64,000 bases of DNA, taken from Arthrobacter sp. PGP41 (GTDB lineage: Bacteria; Actinomycetota; Actinomycetes; Actinomycetales; Micrococcaceae). This document shows positions 1 to 7,249 of the stretch, piece by piece. Made by a program: the position numbers and the translations under genes. The stretch covers positions 2,604,001 through 2,668,000 of the forward strand of contig NZ_CP026514.1 of the NCBI RefSeq assembly GCF_002953935.1. Reading direction: 5' to 3'. Each line of letters starts with the position of its first letter. Positions within the stretch are counted from its first letter, which is position 1. The notes under the pieces were generated by a model. The model did not search any database. It saw only the letters and a list, made by a program, of their open reading frames with translations, and had not been told where the DNA came from.

Positions 1-159
1 ATTGTCACGGAGGTCAGCCGGCTGCCCCGATTCCATGTGGCGGAGGAGTTCCACCAGAACTACTACGCGAAGCATCCCGAGCAGGGGTACTGCCAGGTGA
101 TCATCAACCCCAAGCTCGCCAAGGCCAGGAAATATTACTCTGCATGGCTTAACGCTTAG
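1..159 (+). CDS. msrA: Peptide methionine sulfoxide reductase MsrA, C-terminal fragment (5' end outside window)
   Basis: The window opens inside an open frame whose last 52 residues include [13 protein letters not shown] and [12 protein letters not shown], the typical end of MsrA enzymes, which reduce S-methionine sulfoxide in oxidised proteins using thioredoxin. The catalytic GCFW region lies upstream of the window, so activity cannot be judged here. The stop is TAG. About 60 bases separate it from cysK on the same strand. Confidence 0.85.
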   Translation: MVTEVSRLPRFHVAEEFHQNYYAKHPEQGYCQVIINPKLAKARKYYSAWLNA

Positions 160-223
160 CCACGGTTACGCGGCCTCGTTAGGCTGACCTCAGTATTCAC
201 CCCTTAGAGATAGGCGTATGTAC

Positions 224-1159
224 ATGGCACGGATCTATGACGATGTGACACAGCTGGTCGGCGGAACCCCGCTGGTCAAGCTCAACCGGCTCAGCGAGGG
301 CCTGGATGCCACCGTCGCCGTCAAGCTTGAGTTCTACAACCCGGCCAACAGCGTCAAAGACCGTATCGGTGTGGCCATTGTCGATGCCGCCGAGAAGTCC
401 GGTGCGCTGAAGCCCGGCGGAACCATTGTTGAGGGCACGTCCGGAAACACCGGCATTGCCCTGGCCATGGTGGGTGCTGCCCGCGGCTACAAGGTCATCC
501 TCACCATGCCGGAGACCATGTCCACGGAACGCCGCGTCATGCTGCGGGCGTTTGGCGCCGAGATCGTCCTGACCCCGGGTTCCGAGGGTATGCGCGGAGC
601 TGTGGAGAAGGCCCAGGAAATCGTGGCCAACACCGAGAATTCCATCTGGGCACAGCAGTTTGCCAACGAAGCCAATCCTGAAATCCACCGCACCACCACG
701 GCGGAGGAAATCTGGGCGGACACCGACGGCGCAGTGGACATCTTCGTTGCGGGCGTAGGCACCGGCGGAACCGTCACCGGCGTCGGCCAGGTCCTGAAGG
801 AGCGCAAGCCCGGCGTCCAGATCGTCGCGGTCGAGCCCAAGGACTCCGCCATTCTCAATGGCGGCGCACCCGGTCCCCACAAGATCCAGGGCATCGGGGC
901 CAACTTCGTCCCGGAAATCCTGGACACCAACGTCTATGACGAGGTCCTCGACGCCACGCTTGAGGATTCCGTCCGGGTGGCCCGGGAGCTCGGCGTCCAG
1001 GAAGGCATCCTGGGCGGGATCTCCTCCGGCGCCATTGTCTGGGGTGCCCTGGAGCTGGCGAAGCGTCCGGAAAACGCGGGAAAGCTGATCGTGGCTGTTG
1101 TCTGTGACTTCGGTGAGCGTTACATCTCCACCGTGCTCTATGACGACATCCGCGGCTGA
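224..1159 (+). CDS. cysK: Cysteine synthase A (O-acetylserine sulfhydrylase)
   Basis: PLP enzyme that makes L-cysteine from O-acetylserine and sulfide, the last step of cysteine synthesis in the cytoplasm. The 311-residue protein has NPANSVKDR near residue 40 with the PLP-binding Lys45, the substrate loop EGTSGNTG near residue 70, and the phosphate-binding GTGGTVTG near residue 175. I chose ATG 224 because the family usually begins MARIYDD and a weak AGATAGG lies about 9 bases before it. An in-frame ATG at 218 would add only Met-Tyr. cysE follows after 39 bases, so the two are probably co-transcribed and their products may form the CysE-CysK complex. Confidence 0.95.
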   Translation: MARIYDDVTQLVGGTPLVKLNRLSEGLDATVAVKLEFYNPANSVKDRIGVAIVDAAEKSGALKPGGTIVEGTSGNTGIALAMVGAARGYKVILTMPETMSTERRVMLRAFGAEIVLTPGSEGMRGAVEKAQEIVANTENSIWAQQFANEANPEIHRTTTAEEIWADTDGAVDIFVAGVGTGGTVTGVGQVLKERKPGVQIVAVEPKDSAILNGGAPGPHKIQGIGANFVPEILDTNVYDEVLDATLEDSVRVARELGVQEGILGGISSGAIVWGALELAKRPENAGKLIVAVVCDFGERYISTVLYDDIRG

Positions 1160-1198
1160 TCCAGCCGCTGTTCGCCCGTTTCCTGTAGAAAGAACTTT

Positions 1199-1783
1199 GT
1201 GGGCTTTTTCGCAAGACTAAAGGAAGACCTCGACGCCGCCCGGTCACACGACCCGGCGGCTCGAGGTTCTTTTGAGAACTTTTTCGCATACTCCGGCCTG
1301 CATGCCATCTGGATCCACCGGCTGACGCACCGGCTGTGGCAGAATCCGGCCCTGCGTTTCCCGGCGCGGCTGCTCTCACAACTGGGGCGCTTCCTCACCG
1401 GCATAGAGATCCATCCGGGGGCCACCATCGGCCGCCGCTTCTTCATCGACCACGGCATGGGCGTAGTCATTGGAGAGACTGCCGAGATCGGCGAGGACGT
1501 GATGATCTATCACGGAGTCACCCTGGGCGGCCGCTCCCTGGCCCGAATCAAACGCCACCCCACCATCGGTGACCGGGTGACCATTGGGGCCGGGGCCAAG
1601 ATCCTGGGGCCAATCACCATTGGCCGGGACAGCGCCGTGGGCGCCAACGCGGTGGTGGTCAAGGACGCTCCGCCTGAATCGATTGTCACCGGCGTCCCCG
1701 CCAAGTGGCGCCACCGGGATGCCCAGCGTGAAACCAAACCTGCGGTGGACCCGGCAGAGTACGACATCGAATACCGGATCTGA
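1199..1783 (+). CDS. cysE: Serine O-acetyltransferase (short form)
   Basis: Transfers acetyl from acetyl-CoA to L-serine, giving the O-acetylserine used by CysK just upstream. The 194-residue protein shows left-handed beta-helix hexapeptide repeats from about residue 70 ([31 protein letters not shown]). The HG within [11 protein letters not shown] holds the expected catalytic His. It is the short type, lacking much of the N-terminal helical domain of the enteric enzyme. It starts with GTG, preceded by AGAAAG. The C-terminus ends in Ile, which in enteric CysE inserts into the CysK active site. Confidence 0.95.
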   Translation: MGFFARLKEDLDAARSHDPAARGSFENFFAYSGLHAIWIHRLTHRLWQNPALRFPARLLSQLGRFLTGIEIHPGATIGRRFFIDHGMGVVIGETAEIGEDVMIYHGVTLGGRSLARIKRHPTIGDRVTIGAGAKILGPITIGRDSAVGANAVVVKDAPPESIVTGVPAKWRHRDAQRETKPAVDPAEYDIEYRI

Positions 1784-1843
1784 CCCTTTACTGCAGCCTT
1801 ACCGCGGCGCCGCCGCCCGGTCCGCTGCAGGAAGATATGGCAA

Positions 1844-1883
1844 CGGCCGGCAGTTCCCGGAGGAGTCCGGGAACTGCCGGCCG
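1844..1883. terminator. Bidirectional intrinsic terminator between cysE and gnd
   Basis: A perfect 18-bp inverted repeat (1844-1861 with 1866-1883) has a GGAG tetraloop and short A and T runs just outside each arm. It lies between the convergent ends of cysE and gnd and can terminate both. Confidence 0.85.
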
Positions 1884-1898
1884 TTTGCCGTGCGGAAG

Positions 1899-3335
1899 CT
1901 AGTGCGTGTCCACGGCTTCGATCTCGGACTTGTCCTCGCCCCAGAGGGTATGGAACGTACCCTCGGAGTCGACGCGGCCATAGGTGTGGGCGCCGAACAG
2001 GTCACGCTGGCCCTGGATCAGGGCGGCGGCAACGCGCTTGCGGCGCAGCCCGTCGTAGTAGGCCAGCGAGGAGGAGAACACCGGAACGGGGATCCCCAGC
2101 TGGACGGCCGTGGCAACGACCCGGCGCCATGCCGGCAGTGCGTCGGCGATGGCCTGGGTGAACGCCGGAGCGAAGAGCAGGTTGGCCGGCTTCTCCTCAG
2201 CGGCATAGGCCTTGGTGATGTCCTTGAGGAGTTCTGCACGGATGATGCAGCCTGCGCGCCACAGGGAGGCGATCTCGTCCAGCTTGAGGTCCCAGCCGTA
2301 CTCCTTCGCCGCAGACGTCAGCATGTCCAGTCCCTGGGCGTAGGAGACCAGCTTGGAAGCGTACAGTGCCTGGCGGACGTCCTCGACGAAAGTCTCGGGG
2401 ATCTCCACGGATGCCTCGTTGCCTGCCAGCAGCTCCTGGCCCAGCTTGCGCTGCTCCGTCTGGGAGGACAGCGCGCGTGCGAAGACGGATTCGGCGATGC
2501 CGGAAACCGGGGAGCCGAGTTCCAGTGCGGAGATGACGGTCCAGCGGCCGGTGCCCTTCTGGCCGGCCGCGTCCACCACGACGTCGACGAACGGCTTGCC
2601 GGTCTTGGCGTCCACATGGCCCAAAACCTCGGCCGAGATCTCGATCAGGAAGGAGGAAAGCTCGCCGTTGTTCCAGTCCGCAAAGATCTTGGCCTGCTCG
2701 GCAGGCTCAATGCCGGCACCGGAACGCAGGAGGTCGAAGGCTTCGCCGATGACCTGCATGTCGGCATATTCGATGCCGTTGTGGACCATCTTGACGAAGT
2801 GGCCGGCGCCATCGGTTCCCACCCAGGCGCAGCACGGTTCGCCGTCCACCTTGGCGGAGATCTTTTCCAGCAGCGGGCCCAGGGCCTTGTAGGACTCCTT
2901 GGAACCGCCGGGCATGATGGAGGGGCCGTTGAGCGCGCCTTCCTCGCCGCCGGAGACACCGACGCCCACAAAGTGCAGGTCCTTCTTGGCAAGGGCAGCT
3001 TCGCGGCGTCGGGTGTCCTCGTAGTGGGAGTTGCCGGCGTCGATGATGATGTCGCCCGGCTCCAGAAGCGGTTCCAGCTGTTCGATGACTGAGTCAACGG
3101 GCTTGCCGGCCTTGACCATGATCAGCACGCGGCGCGGCTTCTCCAGGGAATCGACCAGTTCCTGCAACGTCTCCGTCCGGACAAAGTCCCCTTCGGAGCC
3201 GTACCTTTCCAGCAGGGCGTCGGTCTTCTCGACCGAACGGTTGTGCAGGGCAACCGTGAAGCCGTTCCTGGCCAGGTTGCGGGCGAGGTTGGCGCCCATC
3301 ACCGCGAGGCCGGTGACACCGATGTGTGCAGACAT
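1899..3335 (-). CDS. gnd: 6-phosphogluconate dehydrogenase, decarboxylating (NADP-dependent type)
   Basis: Converts 6-phosphogluconate to ribulose 5-phosphate and CO2 in the oxidative pentose phosphate pathway. The 478-residue protein has the N-terminal dinucleotide motif GLAVMGANLARN (about residue 7), the substrate motif SGGEEGALNGPSIMPGG (about 127), HNGIEYADMQ with a catalytic Lys/His region (about 183), and the 6PGDH C-terminal helical domain. I chose ATG 3335 because GGAG lies 5 bases upstream; upstream in-frame sequence has no family similarity. The gene is divergent from a GntR-type regulator. Another pentose-phosphate gene, zwf, lies at 33.2 kb in this window. Confidence 0.96.
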   Translation of the reverse strand: MSAHIGVTGLAVMGANLARNLARNGFTVALHNRSVEKTDALLERYGSEGDFVRTETLQELVDSLEKPRRVLIMVKAGKPVDSVIEQLEPLLEPGDIIIDAGNSHYEDTRRREAALAKKDLHFVGVGVSGGEEGALNGPSIMPGGSKESYKALGPLLEKISAKVDGEPCCAWVGTDGAGHFVKMVHNGIEYADMQVIGEAFDLLRSGAGIEPAEQAKIFADWNNGELSSFLIEISAEVLGHVDAKTGKPFVDVVVDAAGQKGTGRWTVISALELGSPVSGIAESVFARALSSQTEQRKLGQELLAGNEASVEIPETFVEDVRQALYASKLVSYAQGLDMLTSAAKEYGWDLKLDEIASLWRAGCIIRAELLKDITKAYAAEEKPANLLFAPAFTQAIADALPAWRRVVATAVQLGIPVPVFSSSLAYYDGLRRKRVAAALIQGQRDLFGAHTYGRVDSEGTFHTLWGEDKSEIEAVDTH

Positions 3336-3423
3336 CAAAACTCCAATTCGTACGTTGCGCGGATGTGCAGGGGCTCCCTTTGCGTCGGGAGCACGATTGC
3401 AGACCAAGGGTCTGAATAAAGCA

Positions 3424-3452
3424 TATATATTCGCGAGGTAACAAGAAAGTAA
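3424..3452 (-). promoter_or_regulatory. Predicted gnd promoter with GTAAC direct repeats
   Basis: On the minus strand TTACTT (3452-3447) and TATATA (3429-3424) are separated by 17 bases, matching a housekeeping promoter in an otherwise GC-rich region. Two GTAAC words spaced 11 bases apart (plus strand 3438-3442 and 3449-3453) overlap the -35 box. They could be a site for the divergent GntR-family regulator; that is inference. Confidence 0.55.
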
Positions 3453-3535
3453 CGCCCACCTTGTGGAACCGTTTGTGTCGCTGCAGTCCCGGCCGGCCGC
3501 CGTCAGGCCAACCCGTTCACACTAGGCTTAGCTGC

Positions 3536-4261
3536 ATGACCAGCAGCCTGCACCACCGTGCCATTGAGAATCTTGGCACCCGCATTGTCTCAGGGGAGCT
3601 GCCTGCCGGCCATATCATGCTCGCCGAAAAGCTTGAGGATGAACTCAGGGTGTCCAGGTCGGTGATCCGTGAGGCTGTCCGCGTGCTGCAGTCCCTCGGC
3701 CTGGTGGAGACCACCAAGCGGGTGGGTATCCGGGTACTGCCTCCGAGCCGCTGGAACCCCTTCGATCCCCAGGTCATCCGGTGGCGCCTGGCCAGCGGTG
3801 CCAGGGGCGCGCAGCTTCGGTCTCTTGCTGAGCTGCGGTCCGCCGTGGAGCCGGCCGCGGCCGAGCTGGCCGCCCAGAACGCGCCGGCGCCGCTGCGGCT
3901 GGAACTGGTGGACGTTGCCCGCGCAATGCTCGACGCCGGCCGCAAGGGTGACGTGCCGCGCTTCCTTGAGCTGGACATCCAGTTCCACTCGCTGCTGCTG
4001 TCCGGGTCGGGCAACGAGATGTTTGCGAACCTCATGGGCCAGGTGGCGGAGACCCTGACGGGCCGGACAGTGCATGGCCTGATGCCGGACCATCCGCACG
4101 AGGCCGCGCTCCAGTGGCACGTGGACGTGGCGGAGGCAATCGCCCGGGGCGATGCCGCCACAGCACGGGAGTCCTCAGACAAGATCATGAGGCGGACCAT
4201 GTCCCAGATGTCCGACACGTGGACCGAGCAGCCCCGCGTCTTCATTCCGGTGCAGCGCTGA
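3536..4261 (+). CDS. GntR-family transcriptional regulator, FadR/FCD subfamily
   Basis: DNA-binding regulator of 241 residues. The N-terminal winged helix (about residues 5-75) contains LAEKLEDELRVSRSVIREAVRVLQSLGLVE. The C-terminal all-helical FCD ligand domain (about 95-225) has the metal-binding pattern with His residues in DIQFHSLLL and in WHVDVAEAIARGD. I chose ATG 3536; the preceding in-frame sequence is not conserved-looking. Its position divergent from gnd suggests control of gluconate or pentose-phosphate genes, as for other FCD regulators beside gnd, but the ligand is unknown. A strong terminator follows. Confidence 0.9.
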   Translation: MTSSLHHRAIENLGTRIVSGELPAGHIMLAEKLEDELRVSRSVIREAVRVLQSLGLVETTKRVGIRVLPPSRWNPFDPQVIRWRLASGARGAQLRSLAELRSAVEPAAAELAAQNAPAPLRLELVDVARAMLDAGRKGDVPRFLELDIQFHSLLLSGSGNEMFANLMGQVAETLTGRTVHGLMPDHPHEAALQWHVDVAEAIARGDAATARESSDKIMRRTMSQMSDTWTEQPRVFIPVQR

Positions 4262-4315
4262 CACCTTTACGGCGACTTTTTGTTTCCAGGGGGTTCACGG
4301 TATATTCAACTCAGG

Positions 4316-4358
4316 CCCTCCACCGCGGCATCCCCCAATAGTCGCGGTGGAGGGTTTT
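4316..4358 (+). terminator. Intrinsic terminator after the GntR regulator
   Basis: A perfect 12-bp stem (4316-4327 with 4343-4354) is followed directly by TTTT. It lies 55 bases after the regulator's stop. Confidence 0.85.
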
Positions 4359-4395
4359 CCAATGCCCGGAGTCCGTTGCCGGGCGGCGCATGCGC

Positions 4396-4686
4396 CTACG
4401 CAGCGTCGGCCAGGGATTCCCTGAGCCGCCAGCCCCCACCCAGCCCGTCCCGCTCGAGGAGCATGGTGGTCAGGGCGGAACCGGTGTTCCTTCCCAGCCT
4501 CACCTGGAGCTGCAGGACCTCGACGTCCACCCGGCTGAGGCCCTTAGGCATCCTGCGGCGTGTCTCCCACCATTTGACCCGCTCAAACCAGCGGACCGGT
4601 TCCGCACCCACAGCCCATTCCCTGCCACTGCAGAGCACCGCAGTGGGCCTGCCGTCCGCCCCCGTCCGCACAATCACGTGTTCCAT
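4396..4686 (-). CDS. Conserved hypothetical protein, possibly DUF6504 family
   Basis: A 96-residue protein of unknown function. It is rich in Trp and Arg in the middle (WFERVKWWETRRR), with an N-terminal beta-like segment VIVRTGADGRPTAVLCSGREW and no signal peptide or membrane segment. The pattern resembles small actinobacterial proteins grouped as DUF6504, but I cannot confirm this. It is on the strand opposite the GntR gene and ends in a TAG codon. Confidence 0.6.
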   Translation of the reverse strand: MEHVIVRTGADGRPTAVLCSGREWAVGAEPVRWFERVKWWETRRRMPKGLSRVDVEVLQLQVRLGRNTGSALTTMLLERDGLGGGWRLRESLADAA

Positions 4687-4754
4687 TCCCGCAAGCTACG
4701 GCAGGGGTCGGACATTCGGGGAAGGGCCCGGATTCCATACGGGGCCGGGCAACG

Positions 4755-4798
4755 CAAAAGCCCCGCATCTTCCTCCTGGCGGCGGAACCTGCGGGGCT
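4755..4798 (-). terminator. Terminator downstream of tRNA-Val
   Basis: On the minus strand the 9-bp arms AGCCCCGCA (4798-4790) and TGCGGGGCT (4767-4759) form a hairpin followed by TTTGC. It begins 5 bases beyond the tRNA 3' end. Confidence 0.8.
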
Positions 4799-4803
4799 GC
4801 TCG

Positions 4804-4876
4804 TGGGTCCTACCGGGATCGAACCGATGACATCCACGGTGTAAACGTGGCGCTCTACCAGCTGAGCTAAAGACCC
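4804..4876 (-). tRNA. tRNA-Val, anticodon UAC
   Basis: A 73-base cloverleaf reads on the minus strand: acceptor GGGTCTT pairing with AGGACCC, D arm AGCTCAGCTGGTAGAGC, anticodon stem CCACG/CGTGG around the loop TTTACAC (anticodon TAC), and T arm GGTTCGATCC. The discriminator is A and CCA is not encoded. It decodes GUA/GUG valine codons. Confidence 0.97.
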
Positions 4877-4915
4877 AAAGCGGCCGGACCGGGCACTGCT
4901 GCGCCCTGACCAACG

Positions 4916-4946
4916 AACATAGACTCTACCCGACACCGGCCTCCAA
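4916..4946 (-). promoter_or_regulatory. Possible tRNA-Val promoter
   Basis: On the minus strand TTGGAG and TATGTT are 19 bases apart, ending about 40 bases before the tRNA 5' end. The spacer is longer than ideal and the -35 box overlaps the end of the sirtuin gene. Read-through from that gene is an alternative. Confidence 0.35.
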
Positions 4947-5906
4947 ATGCGAATCCACTCCCTTAGGGCCGGGTGGGGCCTGCCTCTGGACGGGCGGGAG
5001 CTCCGACGCCAGCCAGGCCAGCGATTCACTCACGCCCGCCTCAAGCTTGATGGTTGCTTTGTCATCCCCGCGGGTGGCTCCCCTGTTGATAATGACCACA
5101 GGTTTGCCCTCCTTTGCGGCGTGCCTGACGAAGCGCAGGCCGCTCATTACCGTCAATGACGATCCCGCAACAACAAGGGCTGCGGCATCATCGACCATCC
5201 GGTAGGAGATTTCGACCCGGTCCTTCGGCACGTTCTCACCGAAGTACACGAAATCAGGCTTCAGCATTCCTCCGCAGGCGGGGCAGGCCGCCACCACAAA
5301 ACTGCTGATCAACGCCTGGTCTTCCATCGTGGAGTCGGCGTCCGGCGCCATCTCCACCAAGCCCGTTTGTGCCGCCCGGTCCAGGAAGCCGGGGTTGAGC
5401 TCCCCAAGGATCCCTGCCAGCAGATGCCGCGTATAGGTCCGGCGACAGTCCAGGCAGACCACCTGGTCATACCTGCCATGGAGGTCGACGACGTTGACGC
5501 TGCCGGCGTCCTGGTGCAGGCGGTCCACATTCTGGGTGATGAGGCCGGTGAGGTGTCCCCTGCGTTCAAGCTCCGCCGCGGCAAGGTGGCCTTGGTTTGG
5601 ATCGGCGCGCCGCAGGTGGGACCAGCCGATGTGGTTCCTCGCCCAGTAGCGCTGGCGGTTGGCGGCCGCCTTGACGAACTCCTGGTACGTCATGGGCGAA
5701 CGAGGAGGCGAACCGGGTCCCCGGTAGTCCGGGATTCCCGAGTCCGTACTGAGTCCGGCCCCGGTGAGCAGTGCGAAACGGCCCCCTGCCAGCACCTCCC
5801 TGATCCGGACCAGGACGTCGAGTTCTTCTTCGGACGGGGGTGCGGCAGGCACCGGCGGCATGCTCGCGAAGCCTGTGAGGCCCACACCATGCCGCTGCCC
5901 GCCCAC
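4926..5906 (-). CDS. Sir2-family NAD-dependent protein deacylase (class II sirtuin-like)
   Basis: Removes acyl groups from protein lysines using NAD. Motifs in order: GAGLSTDSGIPDYRG (NAD binding), TQNVDRLH, catalytic His in DLHGRYDQVVC, zinc cysteines CLDC and CPACGG with about 60 residues between the pairs, and the GSSL and NRG NAD-pocket motifs. The long inter-pair insertion is typical of SIRT4-like class II sirtuins. A GTG at 5906 gives 326 residues and sits 6 bases after the ahpE stop; an ATG at 5861 would give 311 residues. Neither has a strong ribosome site, so translational coupling to ahpE is likely. Lipoyl enzymes are known SIRT4 targets, and aceE is nearby, but that link is speculative. 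Confidence 0.9.
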   Translation of the reverse strand: MGGQRHGVGLTGFASMPPVPAAPPSEEELDVLVRIREVLAGGRFALLTGAGLSTDSGIPDYRGPGSPPRSPMTYQEFVKAAANRQRYWARNHIGWSHLRRADPNQGHLAAAELERRGHLTGLITQNVDRLHQDAGSVNVVDLHGRYDQVVCLDCRRTYTRHLLAGILGELNPGFLDRAAQTGLVEMAPDADSTMEDQALISSFVVAACPACGGMLKPDFVYFGENVPKDRVEISYRMVDDAAALVVAGSSLTVMSGLRFVRHAAKEGKPVVIINRGATRGDDKATIKLEAGVSESLAWLASELPPVQRQAPPGPKGVDSHLEAGVG

Positions 5907-5912
5907 GTGAAG

Positions 5913-6407
5913 TCAGGCCTTTCCGAGCCCGGCGAGTGCCGTGCGGTATTCCCCGAGGTCCCGGGCCTGGCCCCGCGGATTCACCACGCTGTACCGGATG
6001 GTACCGCCGGCATCGATGATGAAGGTGCCCCTCCGTGCCATGCCGCTGTCGGCGTCGAACACTCCGTACAGCCTGGCGACCTCGCCGTGCGGCCAGAAGT
6101 CCGCGAGCAGGTCGAAGCTGTACTGTTCCTGGGCGGCATAGGCCCTGAGGCTGAACTTGCTGTCCACCGAGACGGCCAGGACGGTGGCGTTCGCATCCTG
6201 GAACTGTGCGAGGTTATCCCGTAGTTCGCAGAGCTCTCCGGTGCAGATACCGGAGAATGCAAAGGGGTAGAACACAAGGACCACGTTCTGGCCCCGGAAG
6301 GAGGACAACCTGACCGGCTCGCCGTATTGGTTGACGAGTTCAAAATCGGGTGCCGTCCCGCCGACCGCGGGGACAGCGACGGAGGCAGCGGCAAGCGCTG
6401 CCGTCAC
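5913..6407 (-). CDS. ahpE: AhpE-type peroxiredoxin with a C-X4-C pair
   Basis: Thiol peroxidase of 164 residues that reduces peroxides. The thioredoxin-fold core holds FYPFAFSGICTGELCELRD, with peroxidatic Cys55. The Mycobacterium AhpE has one Cys here; this protein has a second, Cys60, in the C-X4-C spacing of BCP/PrxQ enzymes. The start is GTG 6407, overlapping the upstream stop as GTGA, with AGGAAG 7 bases before it. A longer upstream frame overlaps the DUF3052 gene and is rejected. It is the middle gene of DUF3052-ahpE-sirtuin; the first two are also neighbours in Mycobacterium (Rv2239c-Rv2238c). Confidence 0.93.
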   Translation of the reverse strand: MTAALAAASVAVPAVGGTAPDFELVNQYGEPVRLSSFRGQNVVLVFYPFAFSGICTGELCELRDNLAQFQDANATVLAVSVDSKFSLRAYAAQEQYSFDLLADFWPHGEVARLYGVFDADSGMARRGTFIIDAGGTIRYSVVNPRGQARDLGEYRTALAGLGKA

Positions 6408-6823
6408 TTGTTCTTCCTGCTCACCAGCCGCGTTGCGCTCCAGTCCTTGGACACGCCCGCGGAGGTAGTGACGTGCAGCCCGGCCGTCGGCGCCGCCTCC
6501 TGGATGTCCGCCGGGGAGACATATCCATCCCTGCCCGACTTGGGCGTCAGCACCCACACCACACCGTTCTCGGTCAGCGTGGTCAGCGAATCCATCAGGC
6601 TGTCAACCAGGTCTCCGTCGCCGTCGCGCCACCAGAAGATGACAGCGTCCGCCACTTCATGGTCGTCCTCGTCCAGCAGCTCGGAACCGGTGAGGTCCTC
6701 AATATCGTCACGCAAGTCGAAATCGACGTCATCGTCGTAACCGAACTCCTGAATCAGATCCCCATTCTTGAAACCCAATTTTTCCGCCACATTTACCGAA
6801 GTGGCGGCGTCGGCCTCGCTCAC
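6404..6823 (-). CDS. DUF3052 family protein
   Basis: A 139-residue acidic soluble protein of unknown function (EFGYDDDVDFDLRDDIEDL, FWWRDGDGDLVDSLMDSL). Its family is widespread in Actinobacteria and usually lies beside ahpE and aceE, as here. The start is GTG 6823, 5 bases after a strong GGAGG; an upstream ATG-initiated frame lacks a ribosome site. It ends by overlapping ahpE by 4 bases. The C-terminal SRKNK tail is basic. Confidence 0.88.
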   Translation of the reverse strand: MSEADAATSVNVAEKLGFKNGDLIQEFGYDDDVDFDLRDDIEDLTGSELLDEDDHEVADAVIFWWRDGDGDLVDSLMDSLTTLTENGVVWVLTPKSGRDGYVSPADIQEAAPTAGLHVTTSAGVSKDWSATRLVSRKNK

Positions 6824-7249
6824 GTGTACCTCCAATGCCTCATATATGCAGTGCGCATAGTGATTTCCATTACTCCCAAGCCAACACCCTTTGTGCCTGA
6901 GCTTCAAGCTGCCGCCCCCGTGATGCGGCATATTCTGCGTCACATCAGGTTCGTCCAGCCCGCAGTCCAGCGGCTTTTCGTCACACAACCAGTATGACGG
7001 CGAAATACAACTGGGCCGCCCAAGCCGCGGCTACGCATCGCGTAAGGGTCAGAGTTAGAGTGGCAGGTGAAACTATGCCTGCGGGGCAACAACCCTGTAA
7101 CTCCAATGCAGACGTAGGAAAACTAGGACCCTGCCCGGCACACATGACCGGGCTGTTGTAACCGATACGTCGCACACGGCGTACGTTCGCCGGGCGGTCA
7201 CCCTGCCCGGCCTGAGTGCGCCATCAATGCGCGCAAAGAGAGGTTGGAC
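6824..7249. promoter_or_regulatory. Divergent intergenic region, DUF3052 / aceE
   Basis: A 426-base region with no convincing gene. It must hold promoters for both directions. A 7-bp inverted repeat GCCGGGC/GCCCGGC (7189-7195 and 7205-7211, 9-base loop) lies in the aceE leader 26 bases before the ribosome site AGAGAGG (7237-7243). I could not assign promoter boxes with confidence. Confidence 0.5.

Noticed and set aside
1584..3092. 502-codon plus-strand open frame
   Set aside because: It covers the end of cysE in another frame and the antisense of gnd; no domain is seen.
7189..7211. 7-bp inverted repeat in the aceE leader as a riboswitch or terminator
   Set aside because: The stem is short, has no T run and matches no known element; it is kept only as a note in the intergenic entry.
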